64,000 bases of DNA from Clostridiaceae bacterium Marseille-Q3526. GTDB taxonomy: Bacteria > Bacillota > Clostridia > Lachnospirales > Lachnospiraceae. Every line of letters begins with the position of its first letter. The first letter of the stretch is position 1. The notes under the pieces were generated by a model, which saw only the letters and a program-made list of their open reading frames with translations, had not been told where the DNA came from and did not search any database. Location: NCBI GenBank assembly GCA_018223375.1, contig JAGTTS010000008.1:1-64000 (forward strand). The letters run 5' to 3'. This document shows positions 52,320-62,004 of the stretch, piece after piece. A program made the translations under genes and the position numbers.

Positions 52320-52787
52320 ATGGCGAGAAGAGAAGAATACGAGTCAAAGGTAGAAACATGGCTGCTTCCGCTGCTGGAAAAGAATCAGTTTGAGCTGGTG
52401 GACGTGGAATATGTCCGCGAAGCCGGAATCTGGTACCTGAGAGCCTACATTGATAAGGAAGGCGGAATCACGGTGGACGACTGCGAGGTGGTAAGCCGCG
52501 AGCTGGGAGACTGGCTTGACCAGAAGGACTTCATCGAGGACAGCTATATTCTGGAGGTCAGCTCACCGGGGCTGGGGCGTCCCTTAAAGAAGGAAAAGGA
52601 CTTTGCCCGCAGCCTGGGAAAGGATGTAGAAGTGAGGCTTTACCGCCCAATCAACAAACAGAAGGAATTTACAGGAACCCTGAAAGCATACGATGCAGAT
52701 ACAGTGACGCTTTCCATGGAAGATGGAAACGACCTGGCGCTTGCCAAGTCAGATATCGCGTTAATACGTCTGGCCTTTGATTTTTAA
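52320..52787 (+). CDS. rimP: Ribosome maturation factor RimP
   Basis: Needed for 30S subunit assembly. 155 residues in the normal two-domain form: D-V-E-Y-V-R-E-A-G-I-W-Y-L-R-A-Y-I-D-K near the N-terminus and L-E-V-S-S-P-G-L-G-R-P-L in the middle. ATG 52320 (AAAGGCGG before it) is chosen; an ATG 27 bases earlier has no site. First gene of the rimP-ribF operon, right after the 128-bp repeats. Confidence 0.94.
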   Translation: MARREEYESKVETWLLPLLEKNQFELVDVEYVREAGIWYLRAYIDKEGGITVDDCEVVSRELGDWLDQKDFIEDSYILEVSSPGLGRPLKKEKDFARSLGKDVEVRLYRPINKQKEFTGTLKAYDADTVTLSMEDGNDLALAKSDIALIRLAFDF

Positions 52788-52811
52788 ACGACAGGAGGAT
52801 AAAAAAAGAAA

Positions 52812-53993
52812 ATGAGTAAAGAGTTGTTCGAAGCGTTAAACGTGCTCGAAAAAGAAAATAATATCAGCAAGGAAGTGCTTTTTGAGGCCATTGAGAATTC
52901 TCTCCTCACTGCCTGCAAGAATCATTTTGGCAGAGCGGACAATATTAAGGTATATATTGACAGAGAAAAGTGCGACTTCGCTGTTTACGCCGAGAAGGAG
53001 GTTGTGGAGGCGGTAGAGGATCCGCTGACACAGGTAAGCCTTGCGGAGGCGAAGCTTTTAGATCCGAGACACGTATACGGCGATGTGATCCGGGTGAACA
53101 TTAACTCTAAGGAGTTCGGCCGTATCGCTACACAGAACGCGAAAAACGTAATTCTCCAGAAGATCCGCGAGGAGGAGCGCACGGCTCTGTTCGATCAGTG
53201 GTACTGCAAGGAAAAGGACGTAGTAACGGGAATTGTTCAGCGCTATGTGGGTCATGACGTCTACATCGACCTGGGCAAGATTGACGCGGTTCTCAAGGAG
53301 AGCGAGCAGGTAAAGGGCGAGGAATTCAAGCCTACTGAGCACATTAAGCTCTACATCCTGGAAGTGAAGAACACTAAGAAGGGACCGAGAATCACCGTTT
53401 CCAGAACTCATCCGGATCTGGTAAAGCGCCTGTTTGAGTCTGAGGTTGCCGAGGTAAAAGACGGCATTGTTGAAATCAAGGCCATTGCCCGTGAGGCAGG
53501 CTCCAGAACCAAGCTGGCCGTTGCCTCCAACGATCCGAACGTAGATCCAGTCGGCGCATGCGTAGGATTAAACGGAGCCAGAGTTAATTCCGTTGTCAGC
53601 GAGTTAAACGGCGAGAAGATCGACATTATCAACTGGGACGAGAATCCGGCCCTCTTGATTGAGAACGCTTTAAGCCCGGCTAAGGTTATCTTCGTCGCAG
53701 CAGACGAGGAGGCCAGAGAGGCGCAGGTTATCGTGCCGGATTACCAGCTTTCCTTAGCCATCGGAAAGGAAGGCCAGAACGCCAGACTGGCAGCCAGACT
53801 GACCGGCTTTAAGATCGATATTAAGAGCGAGACACAGGCCAGAGAGTCCGGTCTCTTCGACGAGATGGAGATTGGATACGAGCAGGGCTTTGAGGAAGGA
53901 CTGCCAGAGGGCGTGGAAGCCGACGATTTCTCCGATTATGAGGAATTATCCTCTGATTTTTCTGCAGAATCTGAGACAGAAGAGGAAAACTAA
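52812..53993 (+). CDS. nusA: Transcription factor NusA
   Basis: Binds RNA polymerase and controls pausing, termination and antitermination. Domain order: N-terminal polymerase-binding part (1-125), S1 (about 135-200; G-I-V-Q-R-Y-V-G-H-D-V-Y-I-D-L-G), KH1 (about 200-275; I-A-R-E-A-G-S-R-T-K-L-A-V) and KH2 (about 276-345; S-L-A-I-G-K-E-G-Q-N-A-R-L-A-A-R-L-T-G). An acidic tail follows. 393 residues, typical of Firmicutes, which lack the extra acidic repeats of E. coli. AGGAGGAT precedes the ATG. Confidence 0.97.
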   Translation: MSKELFEALNVLEKENNISKEVLFEAIENSLLTACKNHFGRADNIKVYIDREKCDFAVYAEKEVVEAVEDPLTQVSLAEAKLLDPRHVYGDVIRVNINSKEFGRIATQNAKNVILQKIREEERTALFDQWYCKEKDVVTGIVQRYVGHDVYIDLGKIDAVLKESEQVKGEEFKPTEHIKLYILEVKNTKKGPRITVSRTHPDLVKRLFESEVAEVKDGIVEIKAIAREAGSRTKLAVASNDPNVDPVGACVGLNGARVNSVVSELNGEKIDIINWDENPALLIENALSPAKVIFVAADEEAREAQVIVPDYQLSLAIGKEGQNARLAARLTGFKIDIKSETQARESGLFDEMEIGYEQGFEEGLPEGVEADDFSDYEELSSDFSAESETEEEN

Positions 53994-54056
53994 AGGTTTT
54001 TTGAAGCGGATATCAGAGGAAAGAACAGCCAGATTGGGAAGTGAGAAGAATTGGGA

Positions 54057-54326
54057 ATGAAGAAGATCCCCTTAAGACAGTGCATCGGATGCGGTGAAAT
54101 GAAGAGCAAGAAGGAAATGATCCGGGTGCTTAAAACCACGGAGGATGAGATTGTCATTGACGCCACGGGAAGGAAAAATGGCCGCGGCGCCTATATCTGC
54201 CCTTCTATGGAATGTTTCAAAAAAGCTGTAAAGAGCAAAGGCCTGGAACGCTCCTTGAAGATGGCGATTCCAAAGGAAGTGTACGAGGCATTGGAAAAGG
54301 AGATGGGGCAGATTGGACAGCAGTAA
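54057..54326 (+). CDS. rnpM: RNase P modulator RnpM (YlxR)
   Basis: A small RNA-binding protein, recently linked to RNase P control. It has R-Q-C-I-G-C-G-E-M-K-S-K-K-E-M-I-R-V, and the second pair in G-R-G-A-Y-I-C-P-S-M-E-C. 89 residues. ATG 54057 is preferred; TTG 54051 is also in frame. It overlaps ylxQ by 14 bases, in the conserved nusA-rnpM-ylxQ-infB order. Confidence 0.92.
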   Translation: MKKIPLRQCIGCGEMKSKKEMIRVLKTTEDEIVIDATGRKNGRGAYICPSMECFKKAVKSKGLERSLKMAIPKEVYEALEKEMGQIGQQ

Positions 54327-54645
54327 AAAGGCGCTGAACCTCTTGGGAATTGCAACCAAGGCAGGCAAGACGGCCTGCGGAGAATTTATGACAGAGAAGG
54401 CTGTGAAAGAGGGCCGGGCTTTTCTGGTCCTGGTATCAGAGGAGGCCTCTGTCAATACGAAAAAAATGTTTACCAATATGTGTACTTACTATAAGGTCCC
54501 CCTTTATTTTTTCGGTACGAAAGAAGAACTGGGCCACTCCATGGGCAGAGAGATGCGCGCATCTGCTGCCGTACTGGACAGCGGTTTGGCGAAAGCACTC
54601 GTGAAACAGTTGAATCAGAATGGAGGCGGTGTAAATGAGAGTTAA
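54313..54645 (+). CDS. ylxQ: L7Ae-family protein YlxQ
   Basis: A ribosomal-protein-like K-turn binder, 110 residues: [13 protein letters not shown], then [11 protein letters not shown] and [14 protein letters not shown]. The TTG start at 54313 lies in the rnpM gene; it overlaps infB by 11 bases. Role in ribosome or RNA work is family-based. Confidence 0.9.
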   Translation: MDSSKKALNLLGIATKAGKTACGEFMTEKAVKEGRAFLVLVSEEASVNTKKMFTNMCTYYKVPLYFFGTKEELGHSMGREMRASAAVLDSGLAKALVKQLNQNGGGVNES

Positions 54646-57600
54646 CGAACTGTCAAGAGAACTTGGGAAGACAAATAAGGAAGTTCTGGATCTGCTGAAA
54701 AAGCAGGGATATGATGTGAAGAGCCATTCTTCGAACATAAACAGCGATCAGATTGATGCCGTTAAGAGGTGCTTTTCAGAGCGCCCTGCGCAGAGGGAAC
54801 AGGTACAAAAGGAAAGAACAGGAAAGGCGGAAGCAGCGAGAGTGGAAGAGATTAAGAGAGAACCAGTAAGAACAGAAGCAGACGGAAACGGAACAGCCGA
54901 GCCGCCGAAGAAGAGGATTACGGCTGTATACCGTCCGCAGAACAGCACGGCAAAGGGAACCGGAAGCAAGGCAGGCGGACAGAGAACAGGACGCCAGGGC
55001 CAGGGCGCGTCCAGCCAGGGAAACCGAGACGGCCAGGGAAATAGAGATGGCCAGAACCGCGGCTACGGAAGAGACAGCCAGGGAAATAGAGACGGTCAGA
55101 ACCGCGGCTATGGAAGAGACGGCCAGGGAAATAGAGACGGCCAGAACCGCGGCTACGGAAGAGACGGCCAGGGAAATAGAGACGGCCAGAACCGCGGCTA
55201 CGGAAGAGACGGCCAGGGAAGCAGAGACGGCCAGAACCGCGGCTACGGAAGAGACGGCCAGGGAAATAGAGACGGCCAGAACCGCGGCTATGGAAGAGAC
55301 GGCCAGGGAAATAGAGACGGCCAGAACCGCGGCTACGGAAGAGACGGCCAGGGAAATAGAGACGGCCAGAACCGCGGCTACGGAAGAGACGGCCAGGGAA
55401 ATAGAGACGGCCAGAACCGCGGCTACGGAAGAGACGGCCAGGGAAACAGAGATGGCCAGAACCGCGGCTGCGGAAGAGACGGCCAGGGAAATAGAGACGG
55501 CCAGAACCGCGGCTACGGAAGAGACGGCCAGGGAAGCAGAGACGGCCAGAACCGCGGCTATGGAAGAGACGGCCAGGGAAATAGAGACGGCCAGAACCGC
55601 GGCTATGGAAGAGACGGCCAGGGAAATAGAGACGGCCAGAACCGCAGCTACGGAAGAGACGGCCAGGGAAATAGAGACGGCCAGAACCGCGGCTACGGAA
55701 GAGACGGCCAGGGAAATAGAGATGGCCAGAACCGCAGCTACGGAAGAGACGGCCAGGGAAGCAGAGACGGTCAGAACCGCGGTTACGGAAACCGCGACGG
55801 ACAGAGGGGCAGAAGCGGTTCCTCCAAGCCTTCCTTTGACGGACCAGTTGTTCAGAAGCCGCAGAATACAAAGCAGAATAAGAACAACTATAAGAACGAT
55901 TACAAGAACGATAAGTACAGCAGACCAGACCGCGAGGAGGAGATGCGCTCCAAATCCGGCAGAGGAGGAAAGCCTGGAAAGGGCGCCTTCATTATGCCGC
56001 AGAAGAAGGAAGAGCCGAAGGCAGAGCAGGTTAAGACCATTGTGCTTCCTGAGACAATCACCATCAAAGAGCTGGCAGAGAAGATGAAAATGCAGCCGTC
56101 CGTTATCGTGAAGAAGCTGTTCCTTCAGGGAACAGTCGTTACCATCAACCAGGAGGTGGATTACGATAAGGCTGAGGAGATCGCTATGGAGTTCGATATT
56201 CTCTGCGAGAAGGAGGAGAAGATCGATGTGATCGAGGAGCTGCTCCGGGAGGACGAGGAGGACGAGAAGGATATGACAGAGCGTCCGCCGGTTGTATGTG
56301 TTATGGGACACGTTGACCACGGTAAGACCTCCCTTCTGGACGCTATCCGCCAGACTCATGTGACAGCCAAGGAGGCCGGCGGAATCACACAGCACATCGG
56401 TGCTTATGTGGTTGAGAAAAACGGCCAGAAAATCACCTTTTTAGACACACCTGGACACGAGGCATTTACAGCCATGCGTATGAGAGGAGCCAAGTCCACA
56501 GATATCGCTATCCTGGTTGTAGCTGCAGACGACGGAGTTATGCCTCAGACCGTAGAGGCGATTAACCACGCCAAGGCAGCCGGAGTTGAGATTATCGTGG
56601 CTGTCAATAAGATCGATAAGCCAAGCGCCAACGTAGAGAAGGTAAAACAGGAGTTAATCGAGTATGAACTGGTAGCTGAGGACTGGGGCGGAAGCACAGT
56701 ATTTGTGCCTGTATCTGCACACACCGGCGAGGGAATCGAGGAGCTTCTGGAGATGATTCTCTTAACATCAGAGGTGAAGGAGTTAAAGGCCAATCCGAAC
56801 CGCCGTGCGAGAGGTCTTATCATCGAGGCAGAGCTTGACAAGGGCAAAGGCCCGGTGGCTACCGTTCTGGTTCAGAAGGGAACGCTTCACGTGGGAGATC
56901 CGGTTGCCTGCGGTTCCTGCTACGGCAAGGTCCGCGCCATGATGGACGACAAGGGACGCCGCGTGAAAGAGGCAGGCCCGTCCACTCCGGTAGAGATTCT
57001 GGGACTGAACGACGTTCCAAACGCCGGCGAGGTATTTGTGGCCACCGAGAACGAGAAAGAGGCCAGAAGCTTTGCAGAGACATTTATCTCTGAGGGCAAG
57101 AATAAATTAATTGAGGACACCAAGGCAAAACTGTCCCTGGACGATCTGTTCTCACAGATCAAGGCAGGAAACGTGAAGGAGCTTCCGCTGATTATCAAGG
57201 CGGACGTTCAGGGTTCCGTGGAGGCTGTAAAGCAGAGCCTTACAAAGCTCTCCAACGAGGAGGTTATGGTAAAGGTAATCCACGGCGGCGTAGGAGCCAT
57301 CAACGAGTCCGACGTAAACCTGGCGGCGGCTTCCAACGCGATTATCATTGGTTTCAACGTGCGTCCTGACGCTACGGCCAAATCCATCTCCGAGCGCGAG
57401 AAGGTAGACGTGAGACTGTACCGCGTCATTTACCAGGCTATCGAGGACGTGGAGGCAGCCATGAAGGGTATGTTAGACCCGATCTTCGAGGAGCAGGTAA
57501 TCGGCCACGCAGTAGTGCGCCAGACCTTCAAGGCTTCCGGAGTGGGAACGATCGCAGGATCCTACGTTCTGGACGGCAAGTTCCAGAGAGGCTGCAAGGC

Positions 57601-57781
57601 CAGAATTACCCGTGACGGCGAGCAGATTTTCGACGGAAATCTGGCTTCCTTAAAGAGATTTAAGGACGATGTGAAGGAAGTAGCGTCAGGTTACGAGTGC
57701 GGCCTTGTATTTGAGAAGTTCAACGATCTCCAGGAAGATGATATGATTGAGGCTTACGCAATGGTGGAGGTTCCCAGATAG
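54635..57781 (+). CDS. infB: Translation initiation factor IF-2 with repeat-expanded N-terminus
   Basis: Brings initiator tRNA to the ribosome with GTP. N-terminal IF2N (1-55; [16 protein letters not shown]), a basic low-complexity region (about 56-460) that contains 17 copies of [15 protein letters not shown], a second IF2N domain (about 470-530), then the GTPase with G-H-V-D-H-G-K-T (about 558), D-T-P-G-H-E, N-K-I-D, and the beta-barrel and C-domains (to 1048). The core is normal; the length is above most IF-2 proteins because of the repeats. AATGGAGGCGG precedes ATG 54635. Confidence 0.97.
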   Translation: MRVNELSRELGKTNKEVLDLLKKQGYDVKSHSSNINSDQIDAVKRCFSERPAQREQVQKERTGKAEAARVEEIKREPVRTEADGNGTAEPPKKRITAVYRPQNSTAKGTGSKAGGQRTGRQGQGASSQGNRDGQGNRDGQNRGYGRDSQGNRDGQNRGYGRDGQGNRDGQNRGYGRDGQGNRDGQNRGYGRDGQGSRDGQNRGYGRDGQGNRDGQNRGYGRDGQGNRDGQNRGYGRDGQGNRDGQNRGYGRDGQGNRDGQNRGYGRDGQGNRDGQNRGCGRDGQGNRDGQNRGYGRDGQGSRDGQNRGYGRDGQGNRDGQNRGYGRDGQGNRDGQNRSYGRDGQGNRDGQNRGYGRDGQGNRDGQNRSYGRDGQGSRDGQNRGYGNRDGQRGRSGSSKPSFDGPVVQKPQNTKQNKNNYKNDYKNDKYSRPDREEEMRSKSGRGGKPGKGAFIMPQKKEEPKAEQVKTIVLPETITIKELAEKMKMQPSVIVKKLFLQGTVVTINQEVDYDKAEEIAMEFDILCEKEEKIDVIEELLREDEEDEKDMTERPPVVCVMGHVDHGKTSLLDAIRQTHVTAKEAGGITQHIGAYVVEKNGQKITFLDTPGHEAFTAMRMRGAKSTDIAILVVAADDGVMPQTVEAINHAKAAGVEIIVAVNKIDKPSANVEKVKQELIEYELVAEDWGGSTVFVPVSAHTGEGIEELLEMILLTSEVKELKANPNRRARGLIIEAELDKGKGPVATVLVQKGTLHVGDPVACGSCYGKVRAMMDDKGRRVKEAGPSTPVEILGLNDVPNAGEVFVATENEKEARSFAETFISEGKNKLIEDTKAKLSLDDLFSQIKAGNVKELPLIIKADVQGSVEAVKQSLTKLSNEEVMVKVIHGGVGAINESDVNLAAASNAIIIGFNVRPDATAKSISEREKVDVRLYRVIYQAIEDVEAAMKGMLDPIFEEQVIGHAVVRQTFKASGVGTIAGSYVLDGKFQRGCKARITRDGEQIFDGNLASLKRFKDDVKEVASGYECGLVFEKFNDLQEDDMIEAYAMVEVPR
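55031..55798 (+). repeat. 17 x 45-bp tandem repeat in infB
   Basis: 45-base units from 55031; 16 are full and the last breaks after 39 bases and runs into N-R-D. Each encodes [15 protein letters not shown]; changes are few (N to S three times, G to S twice, Y to C once, G to S at one unit start). Silent differences (for example GGCTAC/GGCTAT and GACGGC/GACGGT) are also rare, which points to recent copying or homogenisation. Confidence 0.95.
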
Positions 57782-57823
57782 GGAACCCCGCCTTTGCGGG
57801 AGGCCGCTGGAAAGCGAGGCAAT

Positions 57824-58222
57824 ATGCGTAAAAACAGCATTAAGAATACAAGAATTAACAGTGAGGTTCAGAGAGAGCTGAGCAGCATTATCAGCAGAGA
57901 GATCAAGGATCCCAGAATCCATCCCATGACCACCGTCGTATCGGTGGAGGTGACTCCTGACTTAAAATACTGCAAAGCTTATATCAGCGTTCTCGGAAGC
58001 GAGGAGGCAGGAAAGGACACCATCAAGGGATTAAAGAGCGCGGAGGGATTTGTCCGCAGACAGCTGGCAAACAGAATCAATCTGCGCAATACGCCGGAAA
58101 TTGCCTTTGTGCTGGATCAGTCCATTGAGTACGGCGTCCACATGACTCACCTGATCAATGAGGTGACAAAGGATCTGGACACAGATGAAGATACAGAGCA
58201 GGAGACAGAGGAGCAGCTTTAG
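57824..58222 (+). CDS. rbfA: Ribosome-binding factor A
   Basis: Assists late 30S assembly. 132 residues with the KH-like fold: R-E-I-K-D-P-R-I-H-P-M-T-T-V-V-S-V-E-V-T-P-D-L-K and F-V-R-R-Q-L-A-N-R-I-N-L-R-N-T-P-E, then an acidic tail. ATG 57824 follows GCGAGG. A small CCCGC/GCGGG hairpin (57787-57800) lies between infB and this gene. Confidence 0.95.
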   Translation: MRKNSIKNTRINSEVQRELSSIISREIKDPRIHPMTTVVSVEVTPDLKYCKAYISVLGSEEAGKDTIKGLKSAEGFVRRQLANRINLRNTPEIAFVLDQSIEYGVHMTHLINEVTKDLDTDEDTEQETEEQL

Positions 58223-58291
58223 GGCTTCTCCGTCTCCTGTTCTCGAAAACAGAGACTGCAGAGCGTTCTTAAATGAGAAGGGATGATGAAT

Positions 58292-59278
58292 ATGAACCAG
58301 TTATTGGAAAGCAGGCTGAATCTGGCGAAGACAGCCGTGATTCTGGGACACGTCCATCCGGACGGAGACTGCGTAGGCTCCACTCTCGGACTTTATAATT
58401 ATCTTACAGCCAATTATCCTGAGCTGAAGGCAGATGTTTATCTGGATCATCCAGACCGGAAATTTTCCTATTTAAAGCAGTTTGACCGCATTCATTGTGA
58501 ATATGAGGAGGGAAAACGCTATGATCTGTGCATAACCTGCGACAGCAGCGACGCGGAGCGGCTGGGAGCGTTCCGGCCTTACTTTGATACGGCAAAGCAC
58601 ACGTTCTGTGTAGATCATCATGTGACAAACCGTGGATTCGCAGAGGAAAACTGCGTAGAGCCGGATGCCAGCTCAGCCAGCGAGGTGGTATGCACCCTGC
58701 TTGACATGGAGAAGATCGATCTGGCGGCAGCCGAGTGCTTCTATACAGGAATTGTCCATGATACAGGCGTTTTCAAATTCAGCTGCACCTCGGGAAGAAC
58801 CATGGAAATCGCGGGAAAGCTGATGGACAAAGGAATCGACACCACAGAGATCATCGACGGCAGCTTTTACCGGAAAACCTATGTGCAAAATCAGGTTTTA
58901 GGCCGCGCCCTGTTAGAGAGCGTTCTGTTCATGGACGGCAGGTGCATTTTCAGCTCTGTGACGAAGAAAGAGATGGAGTTCTACGGGGTGACGAACAAGG
59001 ATCTGGACGGGATTATTGACCAGCTGCGCCTGACTGCAGGGGTGGAGGTCGCCATTTTTATGTATGAGACAGGGAACAGCGAGTTTAAGGTGAGCATGCG
59101 ATCCTGCAGATACGTGGACGTGAGCCAGATTGCAGCCTATTTTGGCGGAGGCGGCCACGTGAGAGCGGCCGGATGCACCATGTCTGGAACGCTTCACGAC
59201 GTGCTCAATAATCTGGCGCCCCATATTGAACGGCAGATTCTCGCATGGGAGGCAGAACATAAATGTTTCACGGAGTAA
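58292..59278 (+). CDS. nrnA: NrnA-type DHH phosphoesterase
   Basis: Degrades very short RNAs (nanoRNase) and/or pAp. DHH domain: G-H-V-H-P-D-G-D-C-V-G-S, D-S-S-D-A-E-R-L-G and C-V-D-H-H-V-T-N; DHHA1 domain near the C-terminus with G-G-G-G-H-V-R-A-A-G. About 328 residues. Three ATGs compete; ATG 58292 has the best spacing (9) from GAAGGG. It overlaps truB by 16 bases. Confidence 0.93.
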   Translation: MNQLLESRLNLAKTAVILGHVHPDGDCVGSTLGLYNYLTANYPELKADVYLDHPDRKFSYLKQFDRIHCEYEEGKRYDLCITCDSSDAERLGAFRPYFDTAKHTFCVDHHVTNRGFAEENCVEPDASSASEVVCTLLDMEKIDLAAAECFYTGIVHDTGVFKFSCTSGRTMEIAGKLMDKGIDTTEIIDGSFYRKTYVQNQVLGRALLESVLFMDGRCIFSSVTKKEMEFYGVTNKDLDGIIDQLRLTAGVEVAIFMYETGNSEFKVSMRSCRYVDVSQIAAYFGGGGHVRAAGCTMSGTLHDVLNNLAPHIERQILAWEAEHKCFTE

Positions 59279-60198
59279 TCAATATTTACAAAGAGCCTGG
59301 CTACACCTCCCACGACGTGGTGGCCAAGCTCCGCGGAATTTTAAAGCAGAAAAAAATCGGCCATACAGGAACGCTTGATCCGGCAGCAGAGGGAGTTCTC
59401 CCCGTATGCCTGGGAAAAGGAACGAAGCTCTGCGACATGCTGACAGACAAGACGAAGACCTACCAGGCGGTGATGCTGTTAGGAGTTTCCACGGATACCC
59501 AGGATACCACGGGAACCGTTCTCTCAGAGAGAAGCACAGAGGGAGTGGACGAGGCTGCCGCTGCAGAGGCTGCAGAGAGCTTCATAGGGCTGTATCACCA
59601 GATTCCGCCCATGTACTCTGCTCTCAAGGTGAATGGGAAAAAGCTCTATGAGCTGGCCAGAGAGGGAAAAGAGGTAGAGCGCCAGGCCAGGCCGGTGGAA
59701 ATTTTCAGTCTTTCGATTGATAAGATGGAGCTGCCAAGAGTGACCATGACGGTTCACTGCTCCAAGGGAACCTACATCAGAACTCTCTGCCATGATATCG
59801 GAGAGAAGCTGGGGTGCGGCGCCTGCATGGAGCATCTGCTCCGGACCCAGGTGGATCGGTTTCTGGTAAAGGACAGTCTGACCTTATCCCAGATGGAGGA
59901 GCTTGTGAAGGAAGGGACTGTCCAGGAGAGGATTGTTCCGGTAGATCAGATGTTTTCTCATTTTCCGGCCTTTTATTCGGAGGATGAAACGCTGGACAGG
60001 CTTTTATCAAACGGCAACTTTTTCTTAAAAAGCCAGGCCAGAGGGCGGTGGGAACCGGACGCAGGGCAGGATACGCCGGAACAGGACGGCAGCATGTGCC
60101 GTGTGTATGACGGATCCGGCCGTTTTATCGGAGTTTACGAGTACAGGGCGTCTGAAAAGAAGTGGAAGCCAAGGAAAATTTTTCTGGGAGGAGACTAG
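59263..60198 (+). CDS. truB: tRNA pseudouridine-55 synthase
   Basis: Makes pseudouridine 55 in tRNA T-loops. Catalytic Asp at residue 39 in G-H-T-G-T-L-D-P-A-A-E-G-V-L-P, Y-Q-A-V-M-L-L-G, and P-P-M-Y-S-A-L-K-V-N-G-K. 311 residues including a C-terminal PUA-like part. Its start lies within nrnA; ribF follows 2 bases after its stop. Confidence 0.95.
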   Translation: MFHGVINIYKEPGYTSHDVVAKLRGILKQKKIGHTGTLDPAAEGVLPVCLGKGTKLCDMLTDKTKTYQAVMLLGVSTDTQDTTGTVLSERSTEGVDEAAAAEAAESFIGLYHQIPPMYSALKVNGKKLYELAREGKEVERQARPVEIFSLSIDKMELPRVTMTVHCSKGTYIRTLCHDIGEKLGCGACMEHLLRTQVDRFLVKDSLTLSQMEELVKEGTVQERIVPVDQMFSHFPAFYSEDETLDRLLSNGNFFLKSQARGRWEPDAGQDTPEQDGSMCRVYDGSGRFIGVYEYRASEKKWKPRKIFLGGD

Positions 60199-60200
60199 CC

Positions 60201-61127
60201 ATGGAATACATCAGAGGAACCAGGGAATTTCAGATTGAAGAGCCGACAGCCGTTACCCTTGGAAAATTTGACGGACTTCACAGAGGCCACAAAAAGCTTC
60301 TGGAGGAGCTGTTTCGATTCAGGGAAAAAGGCTGCAAGACGGCTGTTTTCACCTTTGAGACGGCTCCGGGAACCCTGATTCGGAAGAAGCTCCAGACCAT
60401 GATTACCACAAATGAGGAGCGGTATGAGAATCTGAGAGACGCAGGCGTCGATTATCTGGTGGAATACCCATTTAATGAGCAGGTGGCTTCCATGAGCCCG
60501 GAGGAGTTTGTCGTTCATGTACTAAAGGGACAGATGAACGCAGAGGCCATTGTGGCAGGCACAGATTTTCACTTTGGACGGAACCGGAGCGGAGACGTAG
60601 CGTTTTTAAAGGCCAATGCAGAAAAATTCCGCTATGACTTAACTGTCGTGGAAAAAGCCATGGACGGAGAACGGGAAATCAGCAGCACCTACATCAGGGA
60701 GGAGCTGGCCGCCGGAAGAATTGAGAAGGCTAACGAACTGTTAGGCTATACGTATTCTATCCAGGGCCGCGTGGTTCACGGAAAACATCTGGGAACCGGC
60801 ATGGGATTTCCCACCGTAAATCTGCTTCCGCCGTCCCAGAAGCATCTGCCAGCCTTCGGCGTATATCTGTCGGAGGTGGAGATTGATGGAAAGCTCTATC
60901 CTGGAATCACAAATATCGGCAGAAAGCCCACTATCAAAGGAGAGCATCCTGCAGGCGTGGAAACCCATATCTATGACTGGACAAGAGATATTTATGGGAA
61001 GGACGTGAAGGTGAGACTTTTGACCTTCATGCGCCCGGAGAAAAAGTTTGATTCGGTGGAGGACTTAAAAGCCCAGGTTCTGCACGATAAGGAAGAAGGC
61101 AGAATCTGGCACCAGAACCGGCCGTAA
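60201..61127 (+). CDS. ribF: Bifunctional riboflavin kinase / FAD synthetase
   Basis: Converts riboflavin to FMN and FAD. N-terminal adenylyltransferase: T-L-G-K-F-D-G-L-H-R-G-H-K and S-S-T-Y-I-R; C-terminal kinase: G-T-G-M-G-F-P-T-V-N-L, I-T-N-I-G-R-K-P-T, and E-T-H-I-Y-D-W. 308 residues. GGGAGGAG precedes ATG 60201. The last gene before the terminator of the operon. Confidence 0.95.
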   Translation: MEYIRGTREFQIEEPTAVTLGKFDGLHRGHKKLLEELFRFREKGCKTAVFTFETAPGTLIRKKLQTMITTNEERYENLRDAGVDYLVEYPFNEQVASMSPEEFVVHVLKGQMNAEAIVAGTDFHFGRNRSGDVAFLKANAEKFRYDLTVVEKAMDGEREISSTYIREELAAGRIEKANELLGYTYSIQGRVVHGKHLGTGMGFPTVNLLPPSQKHLPAFGVYLSEVEIDGKLYPGITNIGRKPTIKGEHPAGVETHIYDWTRDIYGKDVKVRLLTFMRPEKKFDSVEDLKAQVLHDKEEGRIWHQNRP

Positions 61128-61162
61128 GAGGCTTCGAACCTGTCAATCAGAATGCGAAAAAT

Positions 61163-61220
61163 AAAAAAGGCAGATGCAGGACGTACCCATCCAGGGTGAA
61201 GTCCTGTATCTGCCTTTTGC
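61163..61220 (+). terminator. Terminator of the rimP-ribF operon
   Basis: AAAAGGCAGAT-CAGGAC pairs with GTCCTG-ATCTGCCTTTT around an 18-base loop, with A- and T-rich flanks. It could work on both strands. Confidence 0.85.
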
Positions 61221-61296
61221 CTTTTGACGGTGTCTGGCCGCTGTGGAATTTTTATTATGAGACGCAGTTCATGAAAAACCTGCGGTGAGAAGCAGG

Positions 61297-61731
61297 TTAT
61301 AAATGGTTCTCCTCTGCAAGCATCCGTTCCACCTCGTCGCAGGCGATCCTGATGTACTCGGAGAGAGAAAGCTCTCTGCAGCCTACGACCGTGTGGCTGC
61401 AGCGGTGGCTGACAGGAATCAGAAGCTTGTGGGCCGGGCTTTTCCCCACCGCCGCCGCCATAGTTTCCGTCACCTCGCCAAGCAGAGCGTCGGCGATGAC
61501 GATGCCCACAGGCCCGATGATGACATCTGCCGAGCGGCTGTTTACCACTACGGGATTCTCTCCTGTGGCGCCCCAGTCGGCTCCGGCTTTCATCATGGCT
61601 GCGGTGGCGATGCTGTTAGTCCCTACGGCGGTGAGAGGAAGCTCCGGAAACCGCTTTTTTAACTGCTCCACAATTCCCTTCCCCATACGGCCGCCCTGGC
61701 CGTCTATAATTACAATCTGAAGTCTGTTCAT
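61297..61731 (-). CDS. DUF3842 family protein
   Basis: 144 residues that begin like a nucleotide-binding Rossmann fold (V-I-I-D-G-Q-G-G-R-M-G-K), then G-T-N-S-I-A-T-A-A-M-M-K-A-G-A-D-W and G-P-V-G-I-V-I-A-D, typical of DUF3842, a family of anaerobic Firmicutes with no known role. ATG 61731 has GAGAGGGATAG before it. It stands alone on the minus strand, divergent from carB. Confidence 0.88.
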   Translation of the reverse strand: MNRLQIVIIDGQGGRMGKGIVEQLKKRFPELPLTAVGTNSIATAAMMKAGADWGATGENPVVVNSRSADVIIGPVGIVIADALLGEVTETMAAAVGKSPAHKLLIPVSHRCSHTVVGCRELSLSEYIRIACDEVERMLAEENHL

Positions 61732-61750
61732 CCTATCCCTCTCTCTGTCG

Positions 61751-61829
61751 AATAAAAGAAAACCGGCCTGTCTGCCATAAGAGCCGCCAGCCGGAAATAA
61801 TACCCCACTATATCCTTGTCAGTATAGCA
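61751..61829 (-). promoter_or_regulatory. Promoter and terminator-like hairpin before DUF3842
   Basis: On the minus strand an extended -10 TGCTATACT (61829-61821) is followed, about 25 bases on, by CCGGC...GCCGG (61794-61763) and a T-rich tract, TTTTCTTTTATT (61762-61751), ahead of the DUF3842 start. A short transcript ending before the gene is possible. Confidence 0.45.
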
Positions 61830-61882
61830 CAAAAACCAGAAAAATGGAAGACAAAATTCTACATCAAAACTAAAATTTTTTA

Positions 61883-61911
61883 TTTACAGAGTCTGATTTT
61901 TCTATTATAAT
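61883..61911 (+). promoter_or_regulatory. carB promoter
   Basis: TTTACA (61883-61888) and TATAAT (61906-61911), exactly 17 bases apart, an excellent sigma-A match. A leader of about 85 bases precedes the carB ATG; no PyrR-type or other known element was recognised in it. Confidence 0.8.
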
Positions 61912-62004
61912 GCTGATAATGGTTAACTAGGGCCTGAATGTGAGGAGGCTCTGGCAGACACAAAGAAAGTAAACGCAAACTGGTGACAATGAGAGGGAGA
62001 AAAC

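Noticed and set aside
52157..52393. 78-codon frame running from repeat unit 3 into rimP
   Set aside because: It is the repeat frame continued by chance in a different frame from rimP; no ribosome binding site.
54776..56395. A 539-codon minus-strand frame, and others of 317 and 346 codons, across the infB repeats
   Set aside because: The 45-base period is a multiple of three, so one stop-free unit makes any frame open for 17 copies. None has a ribosome binding site, and all lie in infB.
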